DNA of 64,000 bases. Origin: CAJXMH01 sp040220135. Its GTDB lineage: Bacteria > Bacteroidota > Bacteroidia > Flavobacteriales_E > Vicingaceae. Within the stretch, counting starts at the first letter, position 1. Every line of letters begins with the position of its first letter. Below are positions 17,739 to 26,664 of the stretch, one piece after another. The notes beneath the pieces are model-generated. The model was not told the origin of the DNA. It did not search any database and worked only from the letters and a program-made list of their open reading frames with translations. The stretch covers positions 123,862 through 187,861 of the forward strand of contig JAVJTT010000007.1 in assembly GCA_040220135.1 (NCBI GenBank), written 5' to 3'. The position numbers and the translations under genes were made by a program.

Positions 17739-19847
17739 ATGCATAATGCCATTCTTCAAACTTCTTTAGAGTTCTTAAAAGGTGTTGGACCCAAAAGGGC
17801 AGAGCTTTTGGACAAAGAACTTAAGTTGAAGACTTTTGAAGATTTGCTCCATTACTTTCCTTTTCGCTACGATGATAGAACCCAATTTCATCAAGTAAGC
17901 CAAGTCAGTGGCGAGCTTTCTTATGTGCAATTGGTCGGAGAAATTACTTACGTAGAAGAGTTAGGGGTGCCTCGAAAGAAAAGGCTAGTAGCCAAGTTTA
18001 AAGATGAGAGTGGAACTATTGACCTTGTATGGTTTAAGGGAGTGCAGTACATTAAACGTTCGATTAAAATTGGTGAAAAATATGTGGTTTTCGGCAAGCC
18101 CAATGCATTTCGCAGTCAATTAAATCTGGTGCACCCTGAACTGGAAACATTGGTTGAGTTTAAGAACAATCTACAGGTTAGGTTAATGCCGGTTTACTCA
18201 ACGACCGAAAAACTTAATCGTTCATTTCTTGCTTCTAAAAATATTGCCAAGTTAAGTCGCACTTTATTACCAAAGCTGAAAGGGAAAATACCGGAAAACC
18301 TGCCATCAGAAATATTGGAGCAAAATCGTTTAATGAGCCGAGAAGCAGCTTTGTTTAATATTCATTTTCCGAAAGATCAAGAGCGCTTAAAGCGTGCCAT
18401 TTTTCGTTTGAAGTTTGAAGAGTTATTCTTCATTCAATTAGACCTTCTCAAGTTAAAATTGGTCAATTTGAACAAGGAAAAAGGATTTCCCTTTGTAGAG
18501 GTAGGAGAATACTTTAATACCTTTTATCGACACCACTTGCCCTTCGAGTTAACCGGAGCGCAAAAGAAAGTGTTAAAGGAAATACGAAGAGATTTAGGCA
18601 GTGGTAAGCATATGAACCGACTGCTGCAAGGGGATGTGGGAAGTGGTAAGACCATGGTGGCTTTAATGAGTATGCTAATTGCCCTAGACAATGGTTACCA
18701 GGCAACTCTAATGGCTCCTACTGAAATCTTAGCCAATCAACATTTAGACTCTTTAGAAGAGAATTTGAAGAAGCTAGGAATTCGCTATGCCTTGCTTAGT
18801 GGTTCCACCAAACAGAAAGAACGTAAAGTGTTACATCAAGCCCTCGAAAGTGGGGAACTGCAAATCATCGTTGGAACGCACGCCCTTTTAGAGGATAAAG
18901 TAAAGTTTAAAAATTTAGGCCTTGCCATCATAGACGAGCAACACCGCTTTGGGGTAGCCCAAAGAGCTAAATTGTGGAAGAAGAACTACCAGGCGCCCCA
19001 TGTTTTGGTCATGACTGCCACTCCTATTCCTAGAACTTTGGCCATGACCCTTTATGGAGATCTAGATGTATCGACCATTGATGAGTTGCCACCGGGAAGA
19101 AAGCCAGTAAAAACCATTCATTGGTTTGAGAACAAGCGATTGAGACTTTTCGGTTTTATGGAGCAAGAAATTAAGAAAGGACGGCAAATTTATATTGTCT
19201 ACCCTTTAATTGAAGAGTCTGAGAAAATGGATTATGCCAATTTAGAAGAAGGCTATCAGCACATTTTTAAGCGTTTTGCTCCACCGGAGTATAAGGTTAG
19301 CATAGTTCACGGAAAAATGCCTGCCGAAAACAAAGAGTTTGAAATGAAGCGATTTGTGGAAGGTAAAACTGACATCATGGTTTCTACCACTGTAATCGAA
19401 GTTGGAGTAAATGTGCCCAACGCCTCGGTAATGATCATTGAAAGTGCTGAACGTTTTGGTTTGTCTCAATTACATCAATTGAGAGGTCGAGTAGGAAGGG
19501 GGGCAGAACAATCCTATTGTATACTTATGACAGGAAATAAATTATCTTCAGATGGCCGCTTACGTATGAAAACCATGTGCGGAACCAATGATGGTTTCCA
19601 GATTGCAGAAGTAGACTTAAAATTAAGAGGGCCGGGAGATCTTCAAGGCACACAGCAAAGTGGCACACCCATTAGTTTAAAGCTAACCAATCTAGCTACC
19701 GACGGACAAATTGTAGAGTTGGCAAGAAGAGCAGCGCAAACTATTTTGGAACAAGACCCAGATCTAGAGGCAGCAGAAAATCAATTATTAAGGCGCTTTC
19801 TAGCACAAAAAGCCAAAACCAAAGTTAACTGGAGTAAAATATCATAA
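17739..19847 (+). CDS. recG: ATP-dependent DNA helicase RecG
   Basis: Remodels stalled forks and branched DNA during recombination and repair. At 702 residues it is full length: an N-terminal helical and OB-fold wedge domain (~1-230), helicase domain 1 with Walker A GDVGSGKT (K304) and DEQH box (D399-H402), helicase domain 2 with QLHQLRGRVGRG, and the C-terminal region with the RecG-typical LRGPGDLQGTQQSG. The stop codon shares a base with the start of the next gene (TAATG), so translation of the WD40 protein is probably coupled. Confidence 0.97.
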   Translation: MHNAILQTSLEFLKGVGPKRAELLDKELKLKTFEDLLHYFPFRYDDRTQFHQVSQVSGELSYVQLVGEITYVEELGVPRKKRLVAKFKDESGTIDLVWFKGVQYIKRSIKIGEKYVVFGKPNAFRSQLNLVHPELETLVEFKNNLQVRLMPVYSTTEKLNRSFLASKNIAKLSRTLLPKLKGKIPENLPSEILEQNRLMSREAALFNIHFPKDQERLKRAIFRLKFEELFFIQLDLLKLKLVNLNKEKGFPFVEVGEYFNTFYRHHLPFELTGAQKKVLKEIRRDLGSGKHMNRLLQGDVGSGKTMVALMSMLIALDNGYQATLMAPTEILANQHLDSLEENLKKLGIRYALLSGSTKQKERKVLHQALESGELQIIVGTHALLEDKVKFKNLGLAIIDEQHRFGVAQRAKLWKKNYQAPHVLVMTATPIPRTLAMTLYGDLDVSTIDELPPGRKPVKTIHWFENKRLRLFGFMEQEIKKGRQIYIVYPLIEESEKMDYANLEEGYQHIFKRFAPPEYKVSIVHGKMPAENKEFEMKRFVEGKTDIMVSTTVIEVGVNVPNASVMIIESAERFGLSQLHQLRGRVGRGAEQSYCILMTGNKLSSDGRLRMKTMCGTNDGFQIAEVDLKLRGPGDLQGTQQSGTPISLKLTNLATDGQIVELARRAAQTILEQDPDLEAAENQLLRRFLAQKAKTKVNWSKIS

Positions 19848-20749
19848 TGAGTTTTTCACATCACCATACCTTTAAAGAACACAAAGGAGCGGTTTATGCA
19901 CTTTGTCAAGGTAAAGAGTCACACATAGCCTATACTGCAGGTTCAGACCGACATGTGGTGGCTTGGGATTTAGAACAAATGCAAGCCTTAAAAGTAGTGG
20001 CTCGATCTCCAACCACTGTTATCAGTCTGCTTTATTTGGAGAAGTGGGATTACTTGCTAATTGGACAAGTTGAAGGAGGGGTGCATATCATCGATTTAAG
20101 TGAAGGAAAAGAGGTGAAATACCTCAAAAACCATCAAGCTTATATTTTCGACTTGCAATTTATTCCCGAAAAAGACGAACTGATAATGGTCTCCGGAGAT
20201 GGTAGCTTTTCGGTTTGGTCTATGCCTGAAGGGAAAAGGCTTTTTCAGAAAAAATTGACCGATAAAAAAATTCGTGAAATAGATTATTCTCCAGAACGAA
20301 AAGAGATCGCTATCGCCTTGGGTGACGGACGTGTGCAATTACGAAGCAGCGAAGACTATAGTGAGAAGGAAGTATTTGAAGCCTTTGATTCAAGCGTAAA
20401 TGTGGTCCGCTACCAAGCCCAAACGGATAAACTTTGGGTGGGCGAAAAAGATGCCTTACTTTCTTCAATTGATTTGAAAAGTTTAAAGAAAAGTCCTCCC
20501 TTAGCCGCTCATTATTGGGCCATATATGATATTGCTTTTAATCAACAAGGCTTGATGGCAACGGCTAGTCGTGACAAGACCCTTAAAATTTGGGATACTG
20601 AAGAACCCAAAGTGCTAAAGCGTTTTGAAGGACTCAAAGATCAAGCTCACTCTCATTCAGTGAATAAGTTGTTGTGGACCAATTACCATCACTTTTTGCT
20701 TAGCACAGGCGACGACGGAAGCCTTAAAGTTTGGCAAGTTTCAGCTTGA
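19847..20749 (+). CDS. WD40 repeat protein
   Basis: A 300-residue cytoplasmic protein composed almost entirely of WD40-type repeats (I count about seven), the clearest being the first (HKGAVYALCQ ... HVVAWDLE), the sixth (HYWAIYDIAFNQQG ... TLKIWD) and the last (HSVNKLLWT ... SLKVWQ). It should fold as one beta-propeller; no catalytic domain is attached. Start ATG overlaps the recG stop by one base. Such propellers mediate protein contacts; the partner is unknown. Confidence 0.88.
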   Translation: MSFSHHHTFKEHKGAVYALCQGKESHIAYTAGSDRHVVAWDLEQMQALKVVARSPTTVISLLYLEKWDYLLIGQVEGGVHIIDLSEGKEVKYLKNHQAYIFDLQFIPEKDELIMVSGDGSFSVWSMPEGKRLFQKKLTDKKIREIDYSPERKEIAIALGDGRVQLRSSEDYSEKEVFEAFDSSVNVVRYQAQTDKLWVGEKDALLSSIDLKSLKKSPPLAAHYWAIYDIAFNQQGLMATASRDKTLKIWDTEEPKVLKRFEGLKDQAHSHSVNKLLWTNYHHFLLSTGDDGSLKVWQVSA

Positions 20750-20779
20750 TGAGCTTTTCTTATAGCCTGTTGAATTGGT

Positions 20780-20787
20780 TATTTTTG
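20780..20787 (+). promoter_or_regulatory. Putative -7 element of pheT
   Basis: TATTTTTG matches TAnnTTTG and ends 18 nt before the pheT start. No clear -33 box at the usual distance. Confidence 0.4.
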
Positions 20788-20805
20788 TGCCCATAAATTA
20801 CACTC

Positions 20806-23214
20806 ATGAAGATATCTTACAACTGGCTAAAGGAGTATTTAGAGCTTGACCTTCCGGTAGAAGAAGTAGCAGAAATTTTAACCGATATAGGTTTAGAAGT
20901 AGAAGGCCTAGAAAAGTTCGAATCAGTAAAAGGCGGATTAGAAGGAATAGTGATTGGAGAGGTTTTGAGTGTGAAACCTCACCCCAATGCAGATCGTCTG
21001 CAACTAACCAAAATAGAAGTGGGACACGATGAACCCCTGCGAATAGTATGTGGTGCACCCAATGTGGCAGAAGGACAAAAAGTAGTAGTGGCCTTGGTGG
21101 GATCAACGCTTTATCCCGATGAGAAAGGCTTTAAAATAAAAAAGTCAAAGATAAGAGGAGAGGTTTCTGAAGGAATGCTTTGCGCCGAAGACGAAATAGG
21201 CTTGGGTGAAAGCCATGAGGGTATCATGGTGCTAGATAAAGAAGCTAAAGTGGGTCAAAGGGCAGCCGATTTTTTTCAGCTTAAAAGTGATTTTGTTTTT
21301 GAGATTGGATTAACACCTAACCGTGTTGATGCTGCTTCTCACATAGGAGTAGCTAGAGATTTAGCTGCCTACCTAAAGCTAAGCGAAGCGATTGAATTTC
21401 ATAAACCATCTACTACTGAGCTAGCAGCTGGTGAGCCTTGTCCGGTTGCTGTTGAAGTGAAAGCGGCTGAAGCTTGTCCCCGCTATAGCGGAATTGTGAT
21501 TGAAAACCTAAAGGTGGAAGCTTCGCCGGAATGGTTGCAAAATAGATTGAGAGCCATTGGGTTAAGTCCCATTAACAATGTGGTAGACATTACCAATTAT
21601 GTGATGCACGAATTGGGGCAGCCCTTACATGCCTTTGATTTGGCTAAGGTCAAAGGGAATCAAATACAAGTTAAGGGCTTATCAACAGGTACAAAATTTA
21701 CTACCCTAGATGAAGTAGAAAGGGAGCTTTCAGATGAGGACCTCATGATCTGCAATGCGGAATCTGGCATGTGTATAGCGGGAGTATTCGGAGGAATAGA
21801 TTCTGGAGTGAGCGAGCAAACGAAAGCCATCTTTTTAGAAAGCGCTTATTTTAATCCAGTAAGTATTCGAAAAACGGCCAAACGACATGCTTTGAATACT
21901 GATGCTTCTTTCCGCTATGAAAGAGGGGCAGACCCAAACATTACCATCAAAGCCTTAGAAAGAGCTGCTTATCTTTTAAAAGAAGTTGCCGGAGGGCAAG
22001 TGAAAGGTGGTTTGATAGACCATTATCCTGAAAAGGTTGAGGACTTCTTGGTAGAGTTGAATTATAAGCAAGTAGATCGCCTTTTGGGCCAAAAGATTGA
22101 CCGTAAAACAATCAAAGCCATTTTGACCAATTTGGAAATGGATGTTTTGCATGAAACCAAAGAGGGGTTGCGCTTAAATGTACCGGCCTACCGTGTAGAT
22201 GTGCAAAGAGAGGTGGATCTAATCGAAGAGATCTTGAGAATTTACGGCTATAACCGAATTAAATTACCTGAGCAGATGAAGTCTGCGATAATAACCAGGC
22301 CTAAGCATGAACCCTATGAAATTGAAGAAATTTGTGCCAACTTGCTAAGCAATAGCGGTTTCTCAGAGGTCTTTAATAATTCGCTAACCAATCCTTCCTA
22401 TTATGGTGAAGCCAATGACTTGGTAGAGATGATCAACCCTTTAAGCCGAGAAACTGAAGTAATGCGCAAAAGTATGCTATACGGTGGCTTAGAAGCAATC
22501 GCTTATAACCAAAATCGCAAGCGTAAGAATTTGAAGTTTTATGAATTTGGCAAGACGTATAGAAAGGGGGACAAAGAGCAGTATACAGAACAGAAACACT
22601 TGGCCATTTGGTTGAGCGGTGATTGGCATCAAGAGACCTGGCAGGAAGAAGTAAGACCGGTTGATTTTTATGACTTAAAGGCGATTGTGGAAAAGGTGCT
22701 GCAGCGATTAGGACTAAGCCGCTGGAAAGGCAAAACCGCAGAAGACGACAAACGCTTTGTGGCTAATTATCAGTTTGTAAAAGGCAAGCAGCTACTGGCC
22801 CAATTGACCCAATTAAGTCCGCAAGAGTTAAAGCGTTTCGACATAGAGGTAGATGTTTTTTATGCAGAAATAAACTGGAACCTTGTTTTGGATCAGTTGA
22901 AGAAAGATGATATTCAGCACAAAGCAGTAAGTAAGTTTCCGGCGGTAAGAAGGGATCTAGCCCTGTTGATTGAAGATGAAGTTGACTTTCAAACCATTCA
23001 GAAAATTGCGCGAACAACGGAGCAACATTTGTTGCAGGAGGTCAACCTATTTGATGTTTATGAAGGAAAAAACCTGCCTAAAGGTAAGAAATCCTATGGG
23101 GTGAGTTTCACTTTTCAAGATGCAAATAAAACCTTGACCGATAAACAAGTTGATCGCATGATGGAGCGCTTAATCGAAAAGTTGAAGAAAGAGGTGGGAG
23201 CCGAGTTAAGGTAG
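20806..23214 (+). CDS. pheT: Phenylalanine--tRNA ligase beta subunit
   Basis: Beta chain of the heterotetrameric PheRS that charges tRNA-Phe. The 802 residues show the bacterial order: N-terminal segment MKISYNWLKEYLEL, EMAP-like tRNA-binding domain (~45-155, with ICGAP-like IVCGAPNVAEGQ and KIRGEVSEGMLC), B3/B4 editing domain (~210-385), B5 (~405-475), catalytic-like core (~480-690) and the FDX-ACB anticodon-binding domain (~705-802, KFPAVRRDLALLI). pheS is not in the window. Its stop abuts the stop of the convergent small membrane gene. Confidence 0.97.
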   Translation: MKISYNWLKEYLELDLPVEEVAEILTDIGLEVEGLEKFESVKGGLEGIVIGEVLSVKPHPNADRLQLTKIEVGHDEPLRIVCGAPNVAEGQKVVVALVGSTLYPDEKGFKIKKSKIRGEVSEGMLCAEDEIGLGESHEGIMVLDKEAKVGQRAADFFQLKSDFVFEIGLTPNRVDAASHIGVARDLAAYLKLSEAIEFHKPSTTELAAGEPCPVAVEVKAAEACPRYSGIVIENLKVEASPEWLQNRLRAIGLSPINNVVDITNYVMHELGQPLHAFDLAKVKGNQIQVKGLSTGTKFTTLDEVERELSDEDLMICNAESGMCIAGVFGGIDSGVSEQTKAIFLESAYFNPVSIRKTAKRHALNTDASFRYERGADPNITIKALERAAYLLKEVAGGQVKGGLIDHYPEKVEDFLVELNYKQVDRLLGQKIDRKTIKAILTNLEMDVLHETKEGLRLNVPAYRVDVQREVDLIEEILRIYGYNRIKLPEQMKSAIITRPKHEPYEIEEICANLLSNSGFSEVFNNSLTNPSYYGEANDLVEMINPLSRETEVMRKSMLYGGLEAIAYNQNRKRKNLKFYEFGKTYRKGDKEQYTEQKHLAIWLSGDWHQETWQEEVRPVDFYDLKAIVEKVLQRLGLSRWKGKTAEDDKRFVANYQFVKGKQLLAQLTQLSPQELKRFDIEVDVFYAEINWNLVLDQLKKDDIQHKAVSKFPAVRRDLALLIEDEVDFQTIQKIARTTEQHLLQEVNLFDVYEGKNLPKGKKSYGVSFTFQDANKTLTDKQVDRMMERLIEKLKKEVGAELR

Positions 23215-23430
23215 TTAATCTTTCTTTTTTCGATCTTTAAAAATCTTCATGATCCACCCATAAATCAAGCCTCCAATAATTGAGGCAGGTATGTTAATGA
23301 GAAACCCTTTCCAGCTTAATGGCTCTTCGTTGTACCAGGGTAAAACAAATACATTTATCAAGTAAACTACAACCGCAAAAGCTAGGCCTTCGTGGTACCA
23401 TTTATAGTCTTTGGCTTCTTTTTTACTCAT
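23215..23430 (-). CDS. Small two-helix membrane protein
   Basis: A 71-residue protein with two predicted membrane helices (~14-31 and ~40-63) and a very basic C-terminus (KIFKDRKKKD), which would sit in the cytoplasm. I do not recognise the family. Its start overlaps the end of hutU by 8 bp (ATGAGTAA), so it is translationally coupled to hutU and probably real. Whether it acts with HutU cannot be told. Confidence 0.65.
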   Translation of the reverse strand: MSKKEAKDYKWYHEGLAFAVVVYLINVFVLPWYNEEPLSWKGFLINIPASIIGGLIYGWIMKIFKDRKKKD

Positions 23431-25435
23431 CGAATAAATGGTTTAAATTTTCATCGTCAACTAAATTTGGCAAGGTAACCTTCAACTTAGGTTCTGCTTC
23501 CATAGCGCGTTTAATAGCGTAAGTAGCTCCATCGTTTCTAGCCCAATTTCTTCTTGCTATTCCGTTGTTTACATCCCAATGCAACATCGACTTTAACCTT
23601 CGGTCAGCATCGTCACTACCGTCTAGTAGCATGCCAAAACCACCGTTTATTACTTCTCCCCAGCCTACACCACCACCATTGTGAATGGAAACCCAGCTAG
23701 CTCCACGAAAAGAGTCTCCTATGACATTTTGGATGGCCATATCGGCCGTAAACTGCGAGCCATCATAGATGTTAGAGGTTTCGCGGTAAGGCGAATCTGT
23801 TCCAGAAACATCGTGATGGTCACGACCTAAAATAACCGGAGCCGAAATTTCTCCTCTTGCTATGGCCTTATTGAATTCTTCAGCAATCCGCATTCTGCCC
23901 TCTGCATCGGCATATAGAATTCTTGCCTGAGAACCGACCACCAATTTGTTTTCTTCAGCTGCTTGTATCCAGCGTAAATTATCTTCAATTTGCTGCTTAA
24001 TTTCAGCCGGAGCTTCTTTTGCCATTTCCTGCAAAACTTTAGCCGCGATGGCGTCCGTCTTTTGCAAGTCTTTAGGGTCGTTAGAGGCACATACCCAACG
24101 AAAGGGTCCAAAGCCGTAATCGAAACACATGGGGCCCATAATGTCTTGCACATAAGAGGGATATTTAAAATCCTTGCCTTTCATAATGTCAGCATCTGCT
24201 CGGCTAGATTCCAGTAAAAAGGCGTTGCCGTAGTCAAAAAAGTACATGCCTTTTTTGTGAAGGGCATTTATGGCTTCTACATGTCTGCGTAAAGTTTTTT
24301 GAACTTCTTCTTTGAACTTCTGTGGCTGTTTGGCCATCATTTCGTTGGCTGCTTCTAGGCTGTAGCCCACAGGATAGTATCCGCCAGCCCAAGGGTTGTG
24401 TAAAGAAGTTTGATCTGAGCCAAGGTCAACGTGAAAATCTTCTTCCACAAGCTTTTCCCATAAATCAACTACATTACCTTGATAGACTAGAGAAATCGCC
24501 TCTTTGTTATTTTGTGCTTGTTTGGTGCGGCTTAAAAGTTCATCTAAATCTGTATAAACTTCATCCACCCAGCCTTGAGAATGGCGGGTATGAGTGGCTT
24601 TGGCATTAACTTCTGCGGTAATGCTTACTGCTCCGGCAATTTTAGCTGCCTTTGGTTGTGCTCCCGACATGCCACCTAAGCCGGCAGTTACAAATAATTT
24701 GCCGCCTAAACCATCGTTTGAGATCATTCTACCGGCATTTAAAACCGTAATGGTTGTGCCGTGTACAATGCCTTGAGGGCCGATATACATGAAAGAGCCG
24801 GCTGTCATTTGACCGTATTGGGTAACGCCCAACGCATTGAATTTTTCCCAATCATCTGGTTTAGAGTAATTCGGAATCATCATACCGTTTGTCACTACCA
24901 CTCGAGGAGCATCCTTATGTGAAGGAAACAAGCCCATGGGGTGACCAGAATACATCACTAAAGTTTGCTCATCGGTCATTTCGGCCAAGTATTTCATGCA
25001 CAAACGGTATTGTGCCCAGTTTTGAAAAACAGCGCCATTACCACCGTATGTAATCAACTCATGTGGGTGTTGGGCCACGGCATAGTCTAAATTATTGCTC
25101 AACATAAGCATAATACCAGCCGCTTGCTTTGACTGATGTGGAAACTCTTCTAAATGCTTGGCTTTAATTTCATAATCAGGACGGTATCGGTACATGTAAA
25201 TGCGACCGTAAGCTTTCAATTCTTCAGCAAATTCTTTCGCTAAAACCTCGTGATGCCTTTTAGGAAAATAGCGCAGGGCATTGCGCACGGCAAGCTTTTT
25301 TTCCTCGGGGCTTAAAATGTCTTTTCGAATGGGAGCGTGATTGATCTCAGGATCAAATTCTTTTAATTCAGGCAATTCACTTGGAATCCCTTCTAGAACC
25401 TGTTCCTTGAAGCTAGTGCTTGTATTTGATTGCAT
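23423..25435 (-). CDS. hutU: Urocanate hydratase
   Basis: Converts urocanate to 4-imidazolone-5-propanoate in histidine degradation, using tightly bound NAD+ as an electrophile. At 670 residues it is the longer form usual in Bacteroidota rather than the ~555-residue proteobacterial type. Visible features are the NAD-binding YGGNGAVFQNW (~130-140), GQMTAGSFMYIGPQGIVHGT and the conserved FGPFRWVCASNDP with C449. No other hut gene (hutH, hutI, hutG) is in the window, so the pathway genes are scattered. Its start shares one base with the DUF5522 stop (TAATG), and its end overlaps the small membrane gene. Confidence 0.96.
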   Translation of the reverse strand: MQSNTSTSFKEQVLEGIPSELPELKEFDPEINHAPIRKDILSPEEKKLAVRNALRYFPKRHHEVLAKEFAEELKAYGRIYMYRYRPDYEIKAKHLEEFPHQSKQAAGIMLMLSNNLDYAVAQHPHELITYGGNGAVFQNWAQYRLCMKYLAEMTDEQTLVMYSGHPMGLFPSHKDAPRVVVTNGMMIPNYSKPDDWEKFNALGVTQYGQMTAGSFMYIGPQGIVHGTTITVLNAGRMISNDGLGGKLFVTAGLGGMSGAQPKAAKIAGAVSITAEVNAKATHTRHSQGWVDEVYTDLDELLSRTKQAQNNKEAISLVYQGNVVDLWEKLVEEDFHVDLGSDQTSLHNPWAGGYYPVGYSLEAANEMMAKQPQKFKEEVQKTLRRHVEAINALHKKGMYFFDYGNAFLLESSRADADIMKGKDFKYPSYVQDIMGPMCFDYGFGPFRWVCASNDPKDLQKTDAIAAKVLQEMAKEAPAEIKQQIEDNLRWIQAAEENKLVVGSQARILYADAEGRMRIAEEFNKAIARGEISAPVILGRDHHDVSGTDSPYRETSNIYDGSQFTADMAIQNVIGDSFRGASWVSIHNGGGVGWGEVINGGFGMLLDGSDDADRRLKSMLHWDVNNGIARRNWARNDGATYAIKRAMEAEPKLKVTLPNLVDDENLNHLFDE

Positions 25436-25605
25436 TATCTAAATCTTTTTTTATTCTTCTTAAAACCGTAAGGACAATGTTTACAGCCGTTTTGACAGCA
25501 ATAACCCCTTTTTAAAAGGTATTGTTCGGTAAAAACAACATAGCCTTCTTTGCTAAGGTAGTAATCTCCTTTTTCGTATTTATCTTGGATTGAAAAACCG
25601 TCCAT
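25435..25605 (-). CDS. DUF5522 family small cysteine-rich protein
   Basis: A 56-residue protein starting MDGFSIQDKYEKGDYYLSKE and containing GYCCQNGCKHCPYGF near the C-terminus, with four closely spaced cysteines and a histidine. This GDYY ... GYCC-x-N-G-C-x-H-C-P-Y pattern is the hallmark of DUF5522, a small family widespread in Bacteroidota; metal binding is likely from the cysteines but the function is unknown. It is the first gene of an operon with hutU (one-base overlap, TAATG). Confidence 0.85.
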   Translation of the reverse strand: MDGFSIQDKYEKGDYYLSKEGYVVFTEQYLLKRGYCCQNGCKHCPYGFKKNKKRFR

Positions 25606-25613
25606 ATTCCGCT

Positions 25614-25629
25614 TAATTTTGCAAATTTA
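25614..25629. promoter_or_regulatory. Back-to-back divergent -7 elements (DUF5522-hutU operon and PLP enzyme gene)
   Basis: The 16 bases TAATTTTGCAAATTTA contain TAATTTTG on the plus strand (25614-25621) and TAAATTTG on the minus strand (25629-25622), both fitting TAnnTTTG, with no base between them. Each has a TTG-type box 21 bp upstream: TTG at 25590-25592 for the plus strand and TTTG at 25654-25651 for the minus strand. The two polymerases would occupy the same DNA, so use of one should exclude the other. Confidence 0.65.
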
Positions 25630-25660
25630 AGGAACTTAAACGCCCTTATTCAAACCTTTT

Positions 25661-26572
25661 ATGAACCTACTACAATTGCCTTCCCCCATTGAAGAATTAA
25701 AAAATCCTACTTTCCAACAGAAGGGTGTTAGGGTGTTTATGAAACGTGATGACTTGGTCCATCCGGAAATTTCGGGAAACAAATGGCGAAAACTGAAATT
25801 CAATATTTTGGCGGCAAAGGCAGAAGGAAAAACTTCTATCTTAACCTTTGGTGGAGCCTTTTCCAACCACATTGCCGCCACAGCAGTAGCTTGCCGCTTG
25901 GCTGGCATGGAGAGCATAGGCGTAATTAGAGGGGATGAGTTTAAAAGCCTGAACCCTACCTTGAAACTGGCTAAAGAAGCTGGAATGCACCTTCACTTTG
26001 TACCAAGAAATGAATATAAAAGGCGAAATGAACTAGCTTATCGCAATCGACTTCTTGATCAATACCCAAATGCTTATTTGGTGCCGGAAGGAGGGGCAAA
26101 CCAAAATGGGGTAAGGGGCTGTGAAGAAATAATGAGTGAAACGGACCATTCGTTTGACTACCTTTTAACTGCTGCGGGAACGGGAACCACGGCTGCCGGT
26201 CTACTCAAGAGCATGCAGAAAGGGAGACTAGTCGTTTTTTCGGCCTTAAAAGGCGCGGCTTCCTTAGAAGAAGATATAGTTGAAATGGCTGGCTACAGTT
26301 ATTCAGGGGCTTTAACCATGCAGAACGATTTTCATTTTGGCGGCTATGCCAAGCTAAAACCTGGGTTGGTCAATTTTGTAAACCAATTTTATCTGGATTT
26401 TAAAATTCCATTAGACCTTGTCTACACCGGCAAAATGGTCTACGGTTTTTGGCAATTGCTAGAGGCCGATTTTTTTCCGCTCGGTAGTCAAGTACTATTG
26501 CTTCATACCGGTGGCTTGCAAGGCAATAAGGGCATGCAAGAACGCTATGGCGTTCAGCTTAGCTTTGGTTAA
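25661..26572 (+). CDS. PLP-dependent ACC deaminase / D-cysteine desulfhydrase-like enzyme
   Basis: A 303-residue fold-type II PLP enzyme of the tryptophan synthase beta superfamily. The PLP-binding lysine is K41 in SGNKWRKLKF, followed by the substrate-contact region FGGAFSNHIAATA and the glycine-rich phosphate loop TAAGTGTTAAGLL, and a C-terminal LLHTGGLQG. The family includes 1-aminocyclopropane-1-carboxylate deaminase and D-cysteine desulfhydrase; the two cannot be separated reliably here, and D-cysteine or related D-amino-acid breakdown is the more common activity in bacteria lacking ACC. Single gene, divergent from the DUF5522 operon. Confidence 0.9.
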   Translation: MNLLQLPSPIEELKNPTFQQKGVRVFMKRDDLVHPEISGNKWRKLKFNILAAKAEGKTSILTFGGAFSNHIAATAVACRLAGMESIGVIRGDEFKSLNPTLKLAKEAGMHLHFVPRNEYKRRNELAYRNRLLDQYPNAYLVPEGGANQNGVRGCEEIMSETDHSFDYLLTAAGTGTTAAGLLKSMQKGRLVVFSALKGAASLEEDIVEMAGYSYSGALTMQNDFHFGGYAKLKPGLVNFVNQFYLDFKIPLDLVYTGKMVYGFWQLLEADFFPLGSQVLLLHTGGLQGNKGMQERYGVQLSFG

Positions 26573-26627
26573 AGTTGTTTTGTTAATATCTTGTGAACAG
26601 TGGCTTAGGTTCAGCCAAGCGCCACCT

Positions 26628-26635
26628 TAATTTTG
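26628..26635 (+). promoter_or_regulatory. Putative -7 element of the glucosaminidase gene
   Basis: TAATTTTG fits TAnnTTTG and ends 29 nt before ATG 26665. No -33 box stands out. Confidence 0.4.
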
Positions 26636-26664
26636 TTGATATTATTTATTAACAATTGTTCATA

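Noticed and set aside
19671..19685. Sigma-54-like -24/-12 promoter in recG (TGGCACACCCATTAG)
   Set aside because: The -12 half lacks the required GC (reads TTAG rather than TTGC) and the site is inside recG with no promoterless gene directly after it.
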